Positions 20,901 through 35,900 of a DNA stretch of 64,000 nucleotides are shown piece after piece (positions within the stretch are counted from its first letter, which is position 1; each line of letters begins with the position of its first letter). The notes under the pieces are model-generated. The model was not told where the DNA came from and made no database searches. It saw nothing but the letters and a program-made list of their open reading frames with translations. Source of the DNA: Microplitis mediator. Lineage: Eukaryota > Arthropoda > Insecta > Hymenoptera > Braconidae. The translations under genes and the position numbers were made by a program. Location of the stretch: NCBI RefSeq assembly GCF_029852145.1, contig NC_079973.1, positions 9,320,385-9,384,384 of the forward strand. Direction: 5' to 3'.

Positions 20901-23900
20901 TTATGATTTTTACTTGTTTAAAAAAAAACTTCTGTATTTTTAAGTCAATTTTTGTTAAATTTAACACCGATAACCTTACCACTGGGATAGCGTGGATTTA
21001 CACTGTTTTTTTTTTTTTTTTTTTTTTTCCAGTACATTTCTTATAGAAATCTGGCTATTACATTTGTCCTCATGATGGAATATTCAAAGAATTTTGTCAT
21101 AACATAATCTAATTCGACGAGTAAGCTCCAAAAATACTATTAGTTAAAAAATGTATCTATGCATGTATGTATAGGGGTCATACATATCAATTCAACGACG
21201 TTGCGACGGTGACCCGTTTCGATTTTTTTAATTTTTGAGTATGTTTTCATACATGTAGAAAGAAGTCTTCCTCTAAATTTTTATTTTGGTTCATGATTTA
21301 ATTTAGTTGAATTAGTGAGAGTTTGTGATTCGAGTTAGTATCAAATAACATTGAATTTCATACTTTACTACGGAATTGAAAATATTTGAATCGAACTCTT
21401 TTACAATCCTATTGTATTTAATGAGTAAAACATAAAAACAAATGATTCAAAAAAGATTTCGTATCATTTATAGATTTAGTTGAATTAGCCTTGATAGTAA
21501 AAATATAATAAATAATTTCTGAATATAACCTCATTGTGTCTGTTTTCGCGATATTAAGGCTAATCGGTAGAATCGTGGCTTTCTCCTCTTTCTCGCTCTT
21601 CATGTATTCAAACTCACGAGCTCAACGATCGCTTTAATTCATGTTGAAAGCAAAAAAAGAGAACTACTTTGCTGATTAATCAGTTTACTACGAAGTTTGG
21701 AAAATTTAAAAGTAGGTAACATTGAAAATTTTTTTACATTCTTATATTCTTGAAATATGTACTAAATTTATTTCATTTGCAAAAGTAGTTTTTGATAATT
21801 ATCCAGGTACCCTTGTAGAAGATTCTGTTAATTTTTGGATTTCTGTGGTTTCATTCAAGTAATCGTGGTTACCAGGTGTAAAAAAATAAGTCTATAACAG
21901 TACTCAAAATACTTCTAACGATTTTCCGGGTGTTGGGATAATGCGCTTTCGATGATTCAATTGAGTTCATATGAATTTTCTGACTATTTGAGCTACTGCA
22001 AATAAAAACTAAAAAATAAAAAATTAATTTTCTTGATTGCTTTATTTAGGTTTTTCATTTTTCACTACCTTAGATTGTTAATAAAAAAGTGAAAAATCTT
22101 TTTCAAACCCTTTCAAGAATAGCTCCAAACAGTGAAAAAAATTCTGGGTTTTTAGTTTAGAAATAATCAGGGTTTTTATGTAAATTTTCAACAGGTAAAA
22201 ATTAACTAATTAACAAAAGCATAGTTAATTGAAAAATCGGGGTAAAAATTTTTTTTCGGCGGTTTATTATTTAATCATGTGTTTTGAAAGTACCAAATTT
22301 TTGTTATTCCTTAATATTTATATTTTATCGGTTAAAATAATTTTTATTCATCATGCTATTGATTCGGTAGACGCGCGTGCACGCGCCGCTACCCGTTTTT
22401 AGTCCCATTTTCACCGTTAAATTAAAATTATAAATATTGTCGGTACAATTCGAGGAGGTAGGACTTTTTTTTAAGAAATTTTCTCCTCTTTAAGAATCTT
22501 TTTTCAAATTTTGGATATCTCAAATATTTTTCGAAATATTTGCAAAAAACCAAACCCTCTTTTTTTTTTCACTAAATTGTTTATAACTTTTACAATTTTT
22601 GCGAGCCCCAATTTTCCACTTGAACATTTTTTCTAGATGCTATTTCGAATCGAATGAGACCAAAACCATAATTTTCGATGAGGTTAAACAGGTTTTCGTC
22701 AAAAAGGCACTTGTTGACTAGACTATTAGCCATAACTTAAAGACACATTCAAAATAAAAATAACGTAAAAATTGTATTATATGGTCAGCAAAAGTATGTT
22801 TTTTCATGAATCACTAATTAATAATTATTAATTGCACACTTCAAACGTGATTCATTCACACTAAATATCCACTGATTTTACAGTGCACTAACATAGTATA
22901 GAAACAACGTTAATATTAAGAGGAAAGAAAATTCAATGCATTAAGGTCAGGTATAACCTGTAGAATATTTAGTTATGAATAAAACGTTTCCTAAGGAAAA
23001 TATGATCTAATTTTAACGATTTTTATTTTATTGAGTATATTTTTTATCCATACAATACTAAGAATTGTATAGAAAATTATCATTTTTTATACAACTCTGA
23101 GGTATTCCGGATTACTTGAAATCATATGGTAATTTTAAGTAATAAATTTTTTTGGTCTGTCTTTTAGTGAAACTTATGGGTATAGGATATTCACGCGCTT
23201 TCTGGTTATTAAAAACAAAAAGTTACGTAAATTAAACGTGTTAGAATTAATTGAGGATGTCAGTAGTTACATTTATGGGAAAATGAATAATAAAACAGTA
23301 TAAGAGCCATATACTCTCATTAAATTTGCTTTATTAAATAAATTATCTATGAATAGAATTATTCAAGATTTTTTCCACAATATTTTACGTAAATAAAGTA
23401 ATTAAATTTTACCTGATAATGTACACAACCTGGGATATACATTAGGTTATAAGTGATATAATTTCATAAATAATTCAGTCTCAATGTATCTGACGCTACT
23501 TCAAATATGATGCTCTGACGATTTTAAACTAAATAATAAAAAAAAACTTAGTTATTTTTAAATTCAACATTTAAAAAATTCTATGCCTTGTAAAAACAAA
23601 TAATTACCATCAAATGTTGATTTCCATGCACTTTTCTCCGTTTAAACTCGACCCAAATCAGCTAGATTAATTATTTTAAATACAGTCAATATCGATTCAA
23701 AAGGTATAGAATTATTAAGCTGCCCCTCACGGATATATCCAACTCGTATATTTAAAATAAAAGTATCAATCGAAGCACAAAGACCCGGAACAAATTTGAC
23801 GTTATGTGTTCATTGGTTTTCAGAAATGAAAAATCAAAATTAAAAATAATTTTCTTTTCTCAGATGATGCAACCAAAAATTGCCTAAAAATTGTATGCGT

Positions 23901-26900
23901 TCTTACAGCATGTAAATGCTATATTTTAGAAAGAAATAAGCACTTGGTACAGTATCATACGAAGGAAGATAAGACTATCTAAGTAATCGTTCACTCAATG
24001 AAACTTCATGGAATACGTTTTGAACAGTTAATTAATGTAATGGGACCGAAGTTTATTTCCCTTGTACAGCAGGCTGTTTACTCACCCTGCTGGATATACA
24101 CGCGCTGCGAAGCCCCTGCCTCCTTCTCAGACGAAACCCTTAGTCGAAAAATATAATCAAGTGACCAAGGGTGGACGTTAACTAAAGGAAAGTTCCATGA
24201 ACTCTCCCCATTGACGCGTGGTCTTTAACCACAACCACCACAAGTCTATTCCTCTGTGGGCCTAACATTTTATCTATCTCAGGAAAAAAAGGAGACTTCA
24301 GACGAAGTGAGCTTGAAGAGGTCCGCCTGTAGCACGTTCCCTATGCCGGTTAACAGGCCACTTCGAGACAAAATGGTGAGACGCGGCCTCGCCTTACTAC
24401 CCTAAAATGGGTTCTCTCGATTTGTAATCATTCAAGTTGCGAACAAGCTATTACCCACTTGTTTCATCTTTGGGTGATATACTATATTCTCCTAGCATTT
24501 AAGCGCTTTGATTATTTAGGCCAAATCAAAGTTTAGAGCAGTTTGGATATGTTTTGAACAATGTCAAAAATCTGCGTCAAAAAAATTTACCCTTCAAAAT
24601 TTTTGATCATATATATGATAATGAAAGATCATTGTTAGTATCATTAAATAATTGTGTGCGATTTGTCATGCGCGTTGGAAGATACAGACATATATCTGAT
24701 CACCGACGTCATCTCGGTTGGCGTGTGCCTAAAAACCGAAGACTTCAGCTTATTGCATGCGAATTTTATAAAGCACTTTGTTTAATGAAACCAAGTCTTT
24801 TTAGTGAGCAGCTTATATTAAGACATAACGTTGCATCGCGTCGTAACTATGATCGGACTGATACACTACAAGTGCCATTTGCGTACACAACGACGTATCA
24901 AAAATCATTCATAGTAACGGGATGCAATTTTTGGAATTCATTTGAAATTACATCTTCAGAGACATTAGATGAATTTAGAAACCATGTATACGTTTTCTTA
25001 TTAGATATTGAGGAACGTGAACGGCTATAAAATTGCGCTACTTATTAATGCTCATTAATACTTATAAATTTTCGTAGTTTACTTATAAGTATTTTATTTT
25101 GCCTATTTTGCCTATATTATATTTTGCCTAAAATATTAATTTGTCTGTATGAGAGAGTGTTCGTATGTTTATATATTCCAGGGCAATTTTACTTTTACAT
25201 GTATGGACGATAGGTTAAGAGATTATATATTATTTATATACGTATCTAATCCCAGGGAGCGACTGCTCCATGATTAATAAATAAATAAATAAAAAATAGT
25301 CATTTATAAACAAAAAACATAATTTCCCTGTGCGCAATTGATGAACAAATGGATTTACAAATGATGGATTATAATCTATGTATCTTTCAAAGCAGATGTT
25401 GCAAAAATAATTCTAAAAAAATGGAATGATAATCGATGGATCACAAGTGTTTATTCGATCCCAACATGTAATTTTAATAAAAAAACATTTGATTAAGACT
25501 TTTAATAAATTTCATTATATGATAAAAGTGATCATTCTTTATAAAAGCTAACGTTTTTCACTAAGTTTAGAAGAATTATTTTTATCAAACAGTATTCCAT
25601 AATAGTCGATTGCGTTTATGGAAGGATATTAAACATTTACTAAAAAGAAGAATTGAATGTCTGAATGGTCTTGAAAAGATTCTATTATGAAACACTAAAA
25701 AGATTAGAATCCTTTAGGGTAAGAGACTCAATACCCGGCCACTGTGAATGTGGTTTCGATAAGTTGAATATTTCTAAGGAGTATAATGAACTGGCATGGT
25801 ATCATTTTTCTATTCTTTGATAGGGCTTTTGATGCTGGAATATTAATAAAAGCTTTTTGGTTGTAGGTTGAGAAGAGTCTAACTAACAAAAAGACGTTTG
25901 GACGATTTATATGAGATTCACCGGGTATATTTCAGATGTCTAGTATAATTTTTGTAATATTTTAGCGATGTTCGCCCTTCGAAAAATAACTTATTTGTAA
26001 AATTTGATTTCATTCAATGACCGTTTGAAAATTTAGTTATATATTATAATAGTATGTTACAGCAAGGTAAAATTGATGGTTTTGCATTAAAAATTCATAC
26101 ATTAAAGTCAAACGTCAACAATGTTTAGTTGAAAATTTAATCTTCGTTGAGTAAAATATGACCTAATTTTAACATTTTTTATGTACATGAAAAAAAATGA
26201 ATAATATAAAGTGAGAAACTAAAAGTAATATAATGATAAAGTAATCAGTAAATACTATCATTCTAAATAGTAATTCCTTAATTTATAAATTAAAAAATTG
26301 ATATTTGAACTTTGAAAATCGTAACTTAAGTATTGACACCCAGGTTCCAGGTTATAATTTCAAACACTAATTTTTAAAGTTTTTTTTCCGTGTAGTGAAA
26401 AAAAAAGAAGCAGGTTTCAAAGGAAAATACGTTTTTAATTATGGAGTTTTGAACCCAAGAGGGTTAAAAAATGTGAAACAAATAGTTATTTACTGTATTG
26501 TTTTAATGTGTCTAAAAATTTCTCTCATTAATTAAAGGGTATTTTGTAGTTGTACATTATTTCTGAGAATATATTGTGTATAATTAAAGTAATTAATGTA
26601 ATTTTTTTCTATGTAATATTTTTGATACAACAGATGTTGTCTACTTCGAAGAGTTAAGTTTGATATACTATCTACTACCGTTTCAAAATTATTTGCCGAT
26701 TTACTCCCTTTCACTGACGCTCATAAAATGAAATTAAATATTTGTTCAATAATTTTTATTATTTATTTATAATTGAAATTCTTACATTCGTCTTGTTGAG
26801 TGTGAAAATTCAAAAAACGTTCTTACTCTGTGTGTCGTAAAGTATATTCAAATATAATTTGAGAATTTTAATACACGACAAGTCGAGAAATTTCGGGTAG

Positions 26901-29900
26901 TTTATAAATGTCTCGGTACGACCTGGTATCATCTGGAAGTCAAGGGCGGTAGACGAGAAGGCGCCGGGATTGGCTTCGCATGCACACGTAATCGATATAG
27001 CTACTGAAGTTCATGGCGCACTAGCAACCACCACGTCATATATCCATTCTTCATTTATCCTTTTTTCTTAAAAACCGTCATTATCGTCACCAGTAGCTTT
27101 TATTCACAAAACTCTCGACCACATAATGCTAAACTATCATTTTTTATTTTAATCTGATAATAAATAATAAAGCATTCAAATGAAGGATCCAACTCTTTCA
27201 AACTAATTAATTTTTCGATACTATCTAAAACTTTTTAGTGATTGAAACTTTCCTATCATTTTCGTATTTTGTATGGTCGTTATTCTAAATTTTTATGATT
27301 TGAAATTTATATTTAATTTATTAATTTTATAAAATTAAATTATATAGGGGAGGGAGGAGGGCAAAGTGGGCCCCTTAAAATTTTCTATGCGTTAATAAAT
27401 TCGGACGGATAATAAGCTTATCGAAATTTCATATGTAATGAGGGCTAAAATAGACCACCAAAACTGTTCATTAAGTATAATTTATTAAAAAAGTTAAAGA
27501 TAATAAAATTACGTTTTGAAGTTATATGGCAGCAGACTATTAAAATGATTTTTTATATTATTAAAATACAATTGTTTTATACTTATTTGCAAATATCACC
27601 CGTGTAGCTTCGCACAACTTTGTTGTGAACACCGGCACATGAATTTTTACATTGGCGACATTTAATCCATGGCTGGATTAAATAATAAATAATTGTTTTG
27701 ATTTGCTTTTTTCTTTTCCCTTTCCTTTGATTGTTCTCCGTCATTTTAATATCAAATCCGAAATTTTTGGCGCTCAGTTTTTTTTAAAACCACACAGAAA
27801 AAAAAAAATTCTTGACTGAAGGTAAATATTCTTGATTCAAGAAAATTTTTTTGGAGATCTAAATTTTCTCAGATAAAGTAGAAATCTTTTCCGACCAAGA
27901 CGAATTTTTTTTAACCAAGATAAATTCTCTTGGCTCAAGAAAATCTTGACTTGGTTCCCGAAAACGTTTGTCTTCAAAAATATTTTCTTGACTCAAGATA
28001 ACTTTTTTTTCTGTGCAGTCTAACATATGGGTCATTCCATGTCAAATCGACAAATTTTTTACCTGACCCCCTTTGATTTCGCTGAATATTTTCTATCTTT
28101 TTCTACCCCCCGAAAGTTATTTTTCAGAATTTTTTCAAATTTTTTTCCCGACTCAAAAAAAGTTATGAATTTTTGAAAAGAACCGCTCTTTTATTTTTAA
28201 ATTGCCATAACTTTTTCAAAAATTGACCGTTTGAGAACTTTTTTTTTTCAAAATTTTTGTTTTTAAATGTAGTTTTCGAAAAAAAATATGAAAAAATTTT
28301 CAGAATCCCAGATATATGAAATATTTTAGTTTTTTTGAAAAAACCGTAATTTTCTCAAAGTCCGACCGTTTTTTTTTTTTGCTCTAAAAATACTTCAACT
28401 AATTCTGCAATGATCCCCGTTAATCAAAAGATGTGACGACAATCGTTTCTAATTTTTTTTCTTGATTGTAAAAAAATTTTTGTTGAATTTTTGCTGATTT
28501 TATATAACTTTGTTATGAAATTTTTTTTAATTTCCTCGCGAAACCTCAAAAGTTGAAAAATAAAATTTTATTGGAGAATTTCAAGTGATTATCGTCCAAG
28601 AAATTGTTATTTTAAAAAAAATAATAATTTTTTTCTCTCATTGACGTTATTTTTTTACTCTTATGGACGTTTTTTTTTGGTACTGAAATATGACAACTTC
28701 AAAAATACAATGGGTTTAAAAGTTATTTTTATATTTAAATATAGTGGAAACCTAAACATGCAAACATGCAAATAACCTTCTCAATAAGACAATTTATAGA
28801 TAAATTGAGAAAAATATAGATAGCCCGAACTGGGAATCGAACCTAGACCAATTCGGTATCGCGCCGAGTGCTCTACCAGTTGAGCTATCCGGCCCTATAC
28901 TTTTATTAATTTATTTAAAGATGTTAAGAGACGGTGAATTTATTGAAGAGTATGAAAAGTCCTTTTTTTTTTACTTTTTTGAAAAAAATAACAATTTCTT
29001 GGACGATAATCACTTGAAATTCTCCAATAAAATTTTATTTTTCAACTTTTGAGGTTTCACGAGGAAATAAAAAAAATTTCATAACAAAGTTATATAAAAT
29101 CAGCAAAAATTCAACAAAAATTTTTTTATAATCAAGAAAAAAAAATTAGAAACGATTGTCGTCACATCTTTTGATTAACGGGGATCATTGCAGAATTAGT
29201 TGAAGTATTTTTAGAGCAAAAAAAAAAAAAAAAAAAAAACGGTCAGACTTTGAGAAAATTACGGTTTTTTCAAAAAAACTAAAATATTTCATATATCTGG
29301 GATTCTGAAAATTTTTTCATATTTTTTTTCGAAAACTACATTTAAAAACAAAAATTTTGAAAAAAAAAAGTTCTCAAACGGTCAATTTTTGAAAAAGTTA
29401 TGGCAATTTAAAAATAAAAGAGCGGTTCTTTTCAAAAATTCATAACTTTTTTTGAGTCGGGAAAAAAATTTGAAAAAATTCTGAAAAATAACTTTCGGGG
29501 GGTAGAAAAAGATAGAAAATATTCAGCGAAATCAAAGGGGGTCAGGTAAAAAATTTGTCGATTTGACATGGAATGACCCATATACATATACAAGACAAAA
29601 TTTTGAGTATGGCAAAATTCTTTGAAAATTCACCATGAAGACAAACGCAAAAGTTAGATTTCTATGAAATCTAATAAAAATACTACAATTTCATTTTTTT
29701 CCCTCATTATTACTGATCAATAGAACCCGAAATATTTCTTTTAACTTAACCCTTAATTCTATTAAATGCCAAAAGCTGAAAAATAAACATAACGTTTAAA
29801 TATTGATATGACGTTCAAAAAGTAAACCTTTTGAGTGTAAAATTCGTGATTTACTTGAAATATTCGATTTGCTAGAACCAGAAATATTCTTTAAATTAAC

Positions 29901-32900
29901 AATTACAGATCTTCAAATCAATGTGTGCCAACATCTTTCATAATATACCAAAATGTTCAGAAACGCTATAATTTTTTCAAAGTTCATTTGCAATTATTAT
30001 TTATATTTGTGAGTTTAGAAAGATACAGCGAATAATAAAATTTAATTAAAGAAAATTTTACGCTCGGTCGAGCGCTCGAACGTGAAAGTGGAATAAGGAA
30101 CGCTAAACACTAATGGTTCTCATACAACTCACTCAACGCGGCTCACTTTTACTTATTATTTATTATGAATAACGTCGAATGAGTTGGTTGACTACCTTCA
30201 TTAAAATTGATGATTACGATTTAACTATTTATTTAGCTGATAAAAATCAGTAAGATGCCACAATGGTGGTTTATGAAAAAAGGTAGTCTATTTAAACAAA
30301 AAAATTGAATGTAAAAATTGATATTACAGATATACAAATTCGAGTGTTGATATTGAAGTATGTTAATCGTAAACTGTATAATTATCAGACCTAAACCAAT
30401 AATTTATTTACATTTTCATTCAATATTAAAGTTTTATATTAGGAGTACAAATAAGTTTCCGCTGTTTTCTGGCAGCGGTAGGATACCACATCGGAAGAAT
30501 TCTTCATCTTTTGAGACTATCCACGAATCAACTCAATTTTTAGTATATTCATATGACGTAAAGCGCTGTTTAGACACGTCATATGCCATCGACCGTATCA
30601 AGTGATAATTTGAAGGGGCAATGTCTGGTGAATACGGTGGGTGAGGTAGGACTTCCCAATTAAGTGTTTCCAAATAGGTTCTGACCGGCGCCGCAACATG
30701 CGAACGAGTATTATCATGTAGGAGAATAATTTTGACGTGTCTGGAGTAGTAATTGGCGGGTTTTTCTTTGATTTCACGGCTTAGTCTATGCGGCACAGGA
30801 TGAAACACGATTTCGAACTGCGGATGACGTCAGCACTCGTCTACGGCTCGAGCAGTCAACTTCACCTTGGTCTGAGATCGTTTTGTTTCATCCCTTGTCA
30901 TACAATATACTATTCTTTATTTTAATACCACAATTTAAATTTAAATTCCTATCATTGTAATGTTCGTAGTTTTTATAGGAAAGAAAAAGATTGAATTTTT
31001 TTAATAATTGGATTTAATAAACATGTGTGTTATTTTTTTCCAATAGTTCGAAAGTTTAGTAGATACGATATTTTACTTTAAGTAAGGTCTCTACTGCACA
31101 GAAATAGCAGATATTATAAGTATGTTCTAAAAATAAAGATCATAAGGCATTACAGCCAAACAAATAATGTATGAACCTGCAACCTCGTAGAACATATTAT
31201 TTTACGAGTTAACATATCATTCATGACTATGGCTAATGTACAAGATCCACATAAGTATTTTTGTAAAATATTATTTCAAGGGAATAGAGGCAGTGACGCT
31301 CTTCTGATTTCTTTTGTAAGCAATAAAGTATATTTATGATTTTCTAGTTTTTCTCCTAAGCAGTAGAATTGAAAATGTAATGAACCAAGACCTTCAATAA
31401 ATCTACGGTCTATATAACAATGATCTGTTATAAGAATTATCTCAATTTGAATTTCTGTTATAAAATGTAGATAATATAATAACAATATTCAAAGTTCGAG
31501 GTAAAATTTTAATGATAGAAAAAAAATATATGTAAACTCAATTGGATGTAAGTCAAGGTTATAAATCTCTTTTGTCTTGAAAACCTTAATGACGATATTT
31601 ATCGCTCGGAACTTTTATAACCATTGTCACTCTACAGACCTCAAACTAGATTAACAAGCCGAGAAATGAGGCTTGACGCGAATTTCTAAGCACTGTTTCA
31701 ACCTATTTGGTCGATTAAACTAGTAAACATTTATTTTTTATTGTACGTTTTTTTTTTAGGTTAAAAAGGGGATTAAAATATCAAGTCAAACAAATGTCAA
31801 TTTTTTTAAAATCTATTAATATTCATAAAGAAATCTCATAGACTAAAACTGTTTAACTCTCAGAAATGTTTATAAAAAAAACTATTTTTGTAAAACAATT
31901 TTTTTATTGTAAAATTTAACTGTTGAAACCGAGAATGCCATTTTTCAGTCCTAGAAAGCTATTTTATTTTCAGGATAATGTTTGATTGTGTATGTGTTTT
32001 ATGACTTCGAAACGGTGGCCCAATTCAGATTGTCTACCATCGAAATTGACCTATATTTAAGATGAATCGGTCAAGTCGATTCTAAGTTATTCGAGAAACT
32101 ATAAAAAAAAAATTATATTCCTAAATGTTTTGAAAACGACTTGATTGATAGATCCCAGAATCGAATCAGCTTTACAAATTGACAATAGCTACCGATTTTC
32201 TTAACAACCGTCTCAATCAGTTACTTTATTTACGAGATACCATGCACGAAAAGTATGGGCAAAAATCGTTATTCGCTACTTTCATTGAATAACTTGAAAA
32301 TAACGAAATTTCCTTAAATCCTTTTTATTCGAAAAATTGAACCTCTATAGTATGGATTAGAAATAATAAGCGCAGCATAGAGGTTCAAATGACGTTCTAG
32401 AATATTTTTATTTGCAGCCTGAATTTGAGGTTGAAATTCAAGTCTTCTCCTATAAGTTTGCTCTAATACGTGTATTGTATGTTAGATCATTAGTGCATGT
32501 ATGTATGATGTATGGCCTGTATGAGCGTTAATAAATCGATTTATGCATCTATCCTTGTAACCAATATGAACTTGTTTGCGATTACGTCCGGAAATAAGTT
32601 AAAAAGATCGTCTGACGATCGATTCAGAAGCCTTACAATCAAATTTTATAAGAACGAAACAGTACCTTTGTAAGGTTTCGAATCATTTCCTTGACACTCT
32701 TTGGTATAGACCAGACCCGACATTATATTTATTAGCAATAATTTCTAAATTTTTATAGTTGCAATCTTTTTTTCTTCTTTGAAATATTATATGATTTATT
32801 CAAGTACTGGTGACATTCTATTTTAGTGATGATTTTACCGGGTCAGATCTTTCTTGACGAAATTTTTTCGATCAAGTTTTTTCCGATAAGTATATATCCG

Positions 32901-35900
32901 GTAGTATTATCACCAATTACAGGCATTTTGTTTTCAGCAAAAAATAGGTAATTTTTTGGGTGGACCTTCTTCTCTGTTGTATATACCAAGTTACATTCGA
33001 ATATTAGAACTCGCTGAGTGCCATTAAAAATTTAAATAAAATGTCATAAAAATATAGAGTATTTATTTATTTAGCATCAGTTATTTACATTGCCATTTAA
33101 TAATTTAATAATACATGAATTTAATGATTAATAATTATTAAACCTGTAATTCGCATTAATACCTTGAGTATAGATACATATTATAGCGATAAAAAAATTA
33201 ATTGATTTATTAATCAGAGAAATAGTTCACAAGAATTGATGATCTCAATAATTTTATCAGTTAGTATTTTATTGTGCTGCTAAGGTTATGTACATTTGTG
33301 TAATACAAAATTTTATCAGCGTAGATATGTATGTATTTTTTTTTTCAATTATTTGAAGACAAAATAGATGGATGCAATTCTTATTATCGATTGTTTCATG
33401 TAATCAAAGTTTATAATAATTAATACTAACATGCCAAATTCTGAAACTTGTTTTTCTCACTCTCTATTTGATTCCATAATGCATGGTATAAGAGAAAGTT
33501 TGTTTATCCTTTTCTATTGCTTCCATGTTTGGTTTTTCTGTAGCAGAAATGTACTTTCGAAAGTATTTACCGATAAAGAATGTTGATAAAAATACCAATC
33601 GAATCCATGCTATCTAATCTTATGCTCTCGATTTTCTTTTTATTAATTGCATATATGAGCTTCAAGTAACAATATATAAAGCCTGTATATTATCATTTAG
33701 TCTATTTATGTAAGTATGAGTCATCACGCAATGAAAAGAAACAAAAATAAGTAGCAGTTCACGCGACTATAATAGCATGTAGTTAAAATTACTTAATAAA
33801 TAATGACCTTAAGTTTCAAACTTCGTTGCCATAATGTACAATAACCACTTTCATATAGTATATTGTGTGACAAGGGATGAAACAAGTCGATTTCAGACTG
33901 GGGTGAGGTTGGCTGCCTGAGCCGCAGGCGACAGATACCTATATTAACGAAACTATATATGTTTACAAAGGCTATTTGTCGTATTTTTAAATTAAATAAA
34001 TGAATACTTATCCTAACCTAAATACATATCTTTAAATTAACGATACTATAGATTGTTAAATTAACGTGTGAGTATTCTTAAACAAGGTATACGAATCGTT
34101 ATTCTGACGATACGTCATTTGAAGATACATTGGATAGTCACTCTGACAATATTTTTCTCTCCGTGTAGCTGATTTTTAAATCGATCTTTTCTAGGCAATC
34201 ATTATGCAATATTGTTAATACTACGCTATTTTACTGTAAAATAAATAGTAAAAAATAAAACAAAATTTTGAATAATATACAAATAATCATAAAGAATTAC
34301 TGTTTGTAAGTGCTAATTCATGAATAATAGTAGCTTTTGTAAAAAATAATATGTGCATTGAATTAAGTGTGTAAGAGCCGCAGTTTGAGAATCATTATTG
34401 CGAATGACCCTGCCCTGCAACCCAATATCACGTATTGATTATTTTCTTATTCAAAAGTGCCACATTATCAGATAAAAATTTTACCTTGAATGACATAGTA
34501 TGTTGCACGGATTTAAAAATGATGATTAGTTAAAACTTTTTTCTATGTACTATATTGGTGACGAGTAAGCGAGAGGAAATGAATTAGGGGGGTAAGCGCA
34601 TCGTTCAAAGACATAAAGTGGTTTAATTTGTCAAGTATCCCATGTACTCAGGGGAATCGTGTAAGATAACAATTAAAAATGTCAAGCATTGAAACAAATA
34701 CCTAAACAAGCGATTGTAAGAGACGTGATTCTAGCGGCATCTATCGCTGAATTATGCTGCTATTATATATATATATATATGGGTAGATCCATTACTTTTC
34801 GACGAAAGTGAGCGCGGGTGGATCACCGATTTGGACGCTGATTTTTTTATTGAAAGGAGGTCAGAAAAGAAGGTAATCCTGAAAATTAGCGCTCAATACC
34901 CCTAAATCCGACCACTGGAGAATTTTGTAAAATTTCAAAAAAGTAAATTTTTTGGTTATTTTTAAAAATTTTTATCTCAGCTTCTATATAACTTAGAGAG
35001 ACTTTTCCGGCGGCATTTTTCTCTGTGTACACTCTACTTTCAAGAAAAAATAAATATTTGCTCTAAACTAATATACGGCTTAGTTGGGAGCTTCTAAATA
35101 AACCACTGAATTAGCAACATTTTCCCTTTTTGTTTAAATCCTCTCAAATCTACAGTTTTTAGAGTAGATAGATAAATAACAGCTGATATTTTTTCTGTAG
35201 ATGTATTCTGTCGATATCTACCGTAATTTTCCTTAATTGCTTCGATTTCATTTATATACGGCGATCCAAAGCCGATCAATTTTTCAAAAATCGCTATTTT
35301 CAGATAGCTATTACTTTTTTCTCTGAACTTTGATTTTCTTCAAATTTCCAGGAAAATTGCTTTGTTATATCCCTAAAAAGTCCTGAAAATTTCAACTTTG
35401 GTGTCGAGCTTGGATCCAAGTTATAAATTTTCAAACATCCCGAAAATTGCTTTGTTTAAAATAATTTTTGCGAATAAGTTTTCATATATCTAATAAATTA
35501 TTTATTTGTTTTTGTTATCAATTCCTAATTAAAATTTTTTATGCTACTGCTGTCGACTTATTTAAGAGGATGTGCCATCTATTCTCTTTCTCACACACAT
35601 GTGAACGAACGAAACTGTCCTTGTTGCACTTACATTAGCAAATGGAAATTTCAAATGAGCCATTTTCAGATATAAACTGCAATTTCCGAACGAGAAAATT
35701 TTATTCGATAAATAATAAGTTTACGCATCGAATGACATATTTTGTTTAATAATTTGGGTCTTTACCTGTGAAAACGGTTTATTTGAAAATCACCTGGTAC
35801 ACCCTCTTAAGTAGTATATTAAGTAAATATTTTGTGTTTAAGATCGCTGCCATCATCCCAATTGATTAAAATAAAATTTAAAGTGCATATATTTCATGTT

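Noticed and set aside
26532..26714. 60-codon minus-strand frame with a GC-rich region upstream
   Set aside because: It has no ATG, no recognisable motif, and a stop just upstream; the GC-rich patch alone does not make it a gene.
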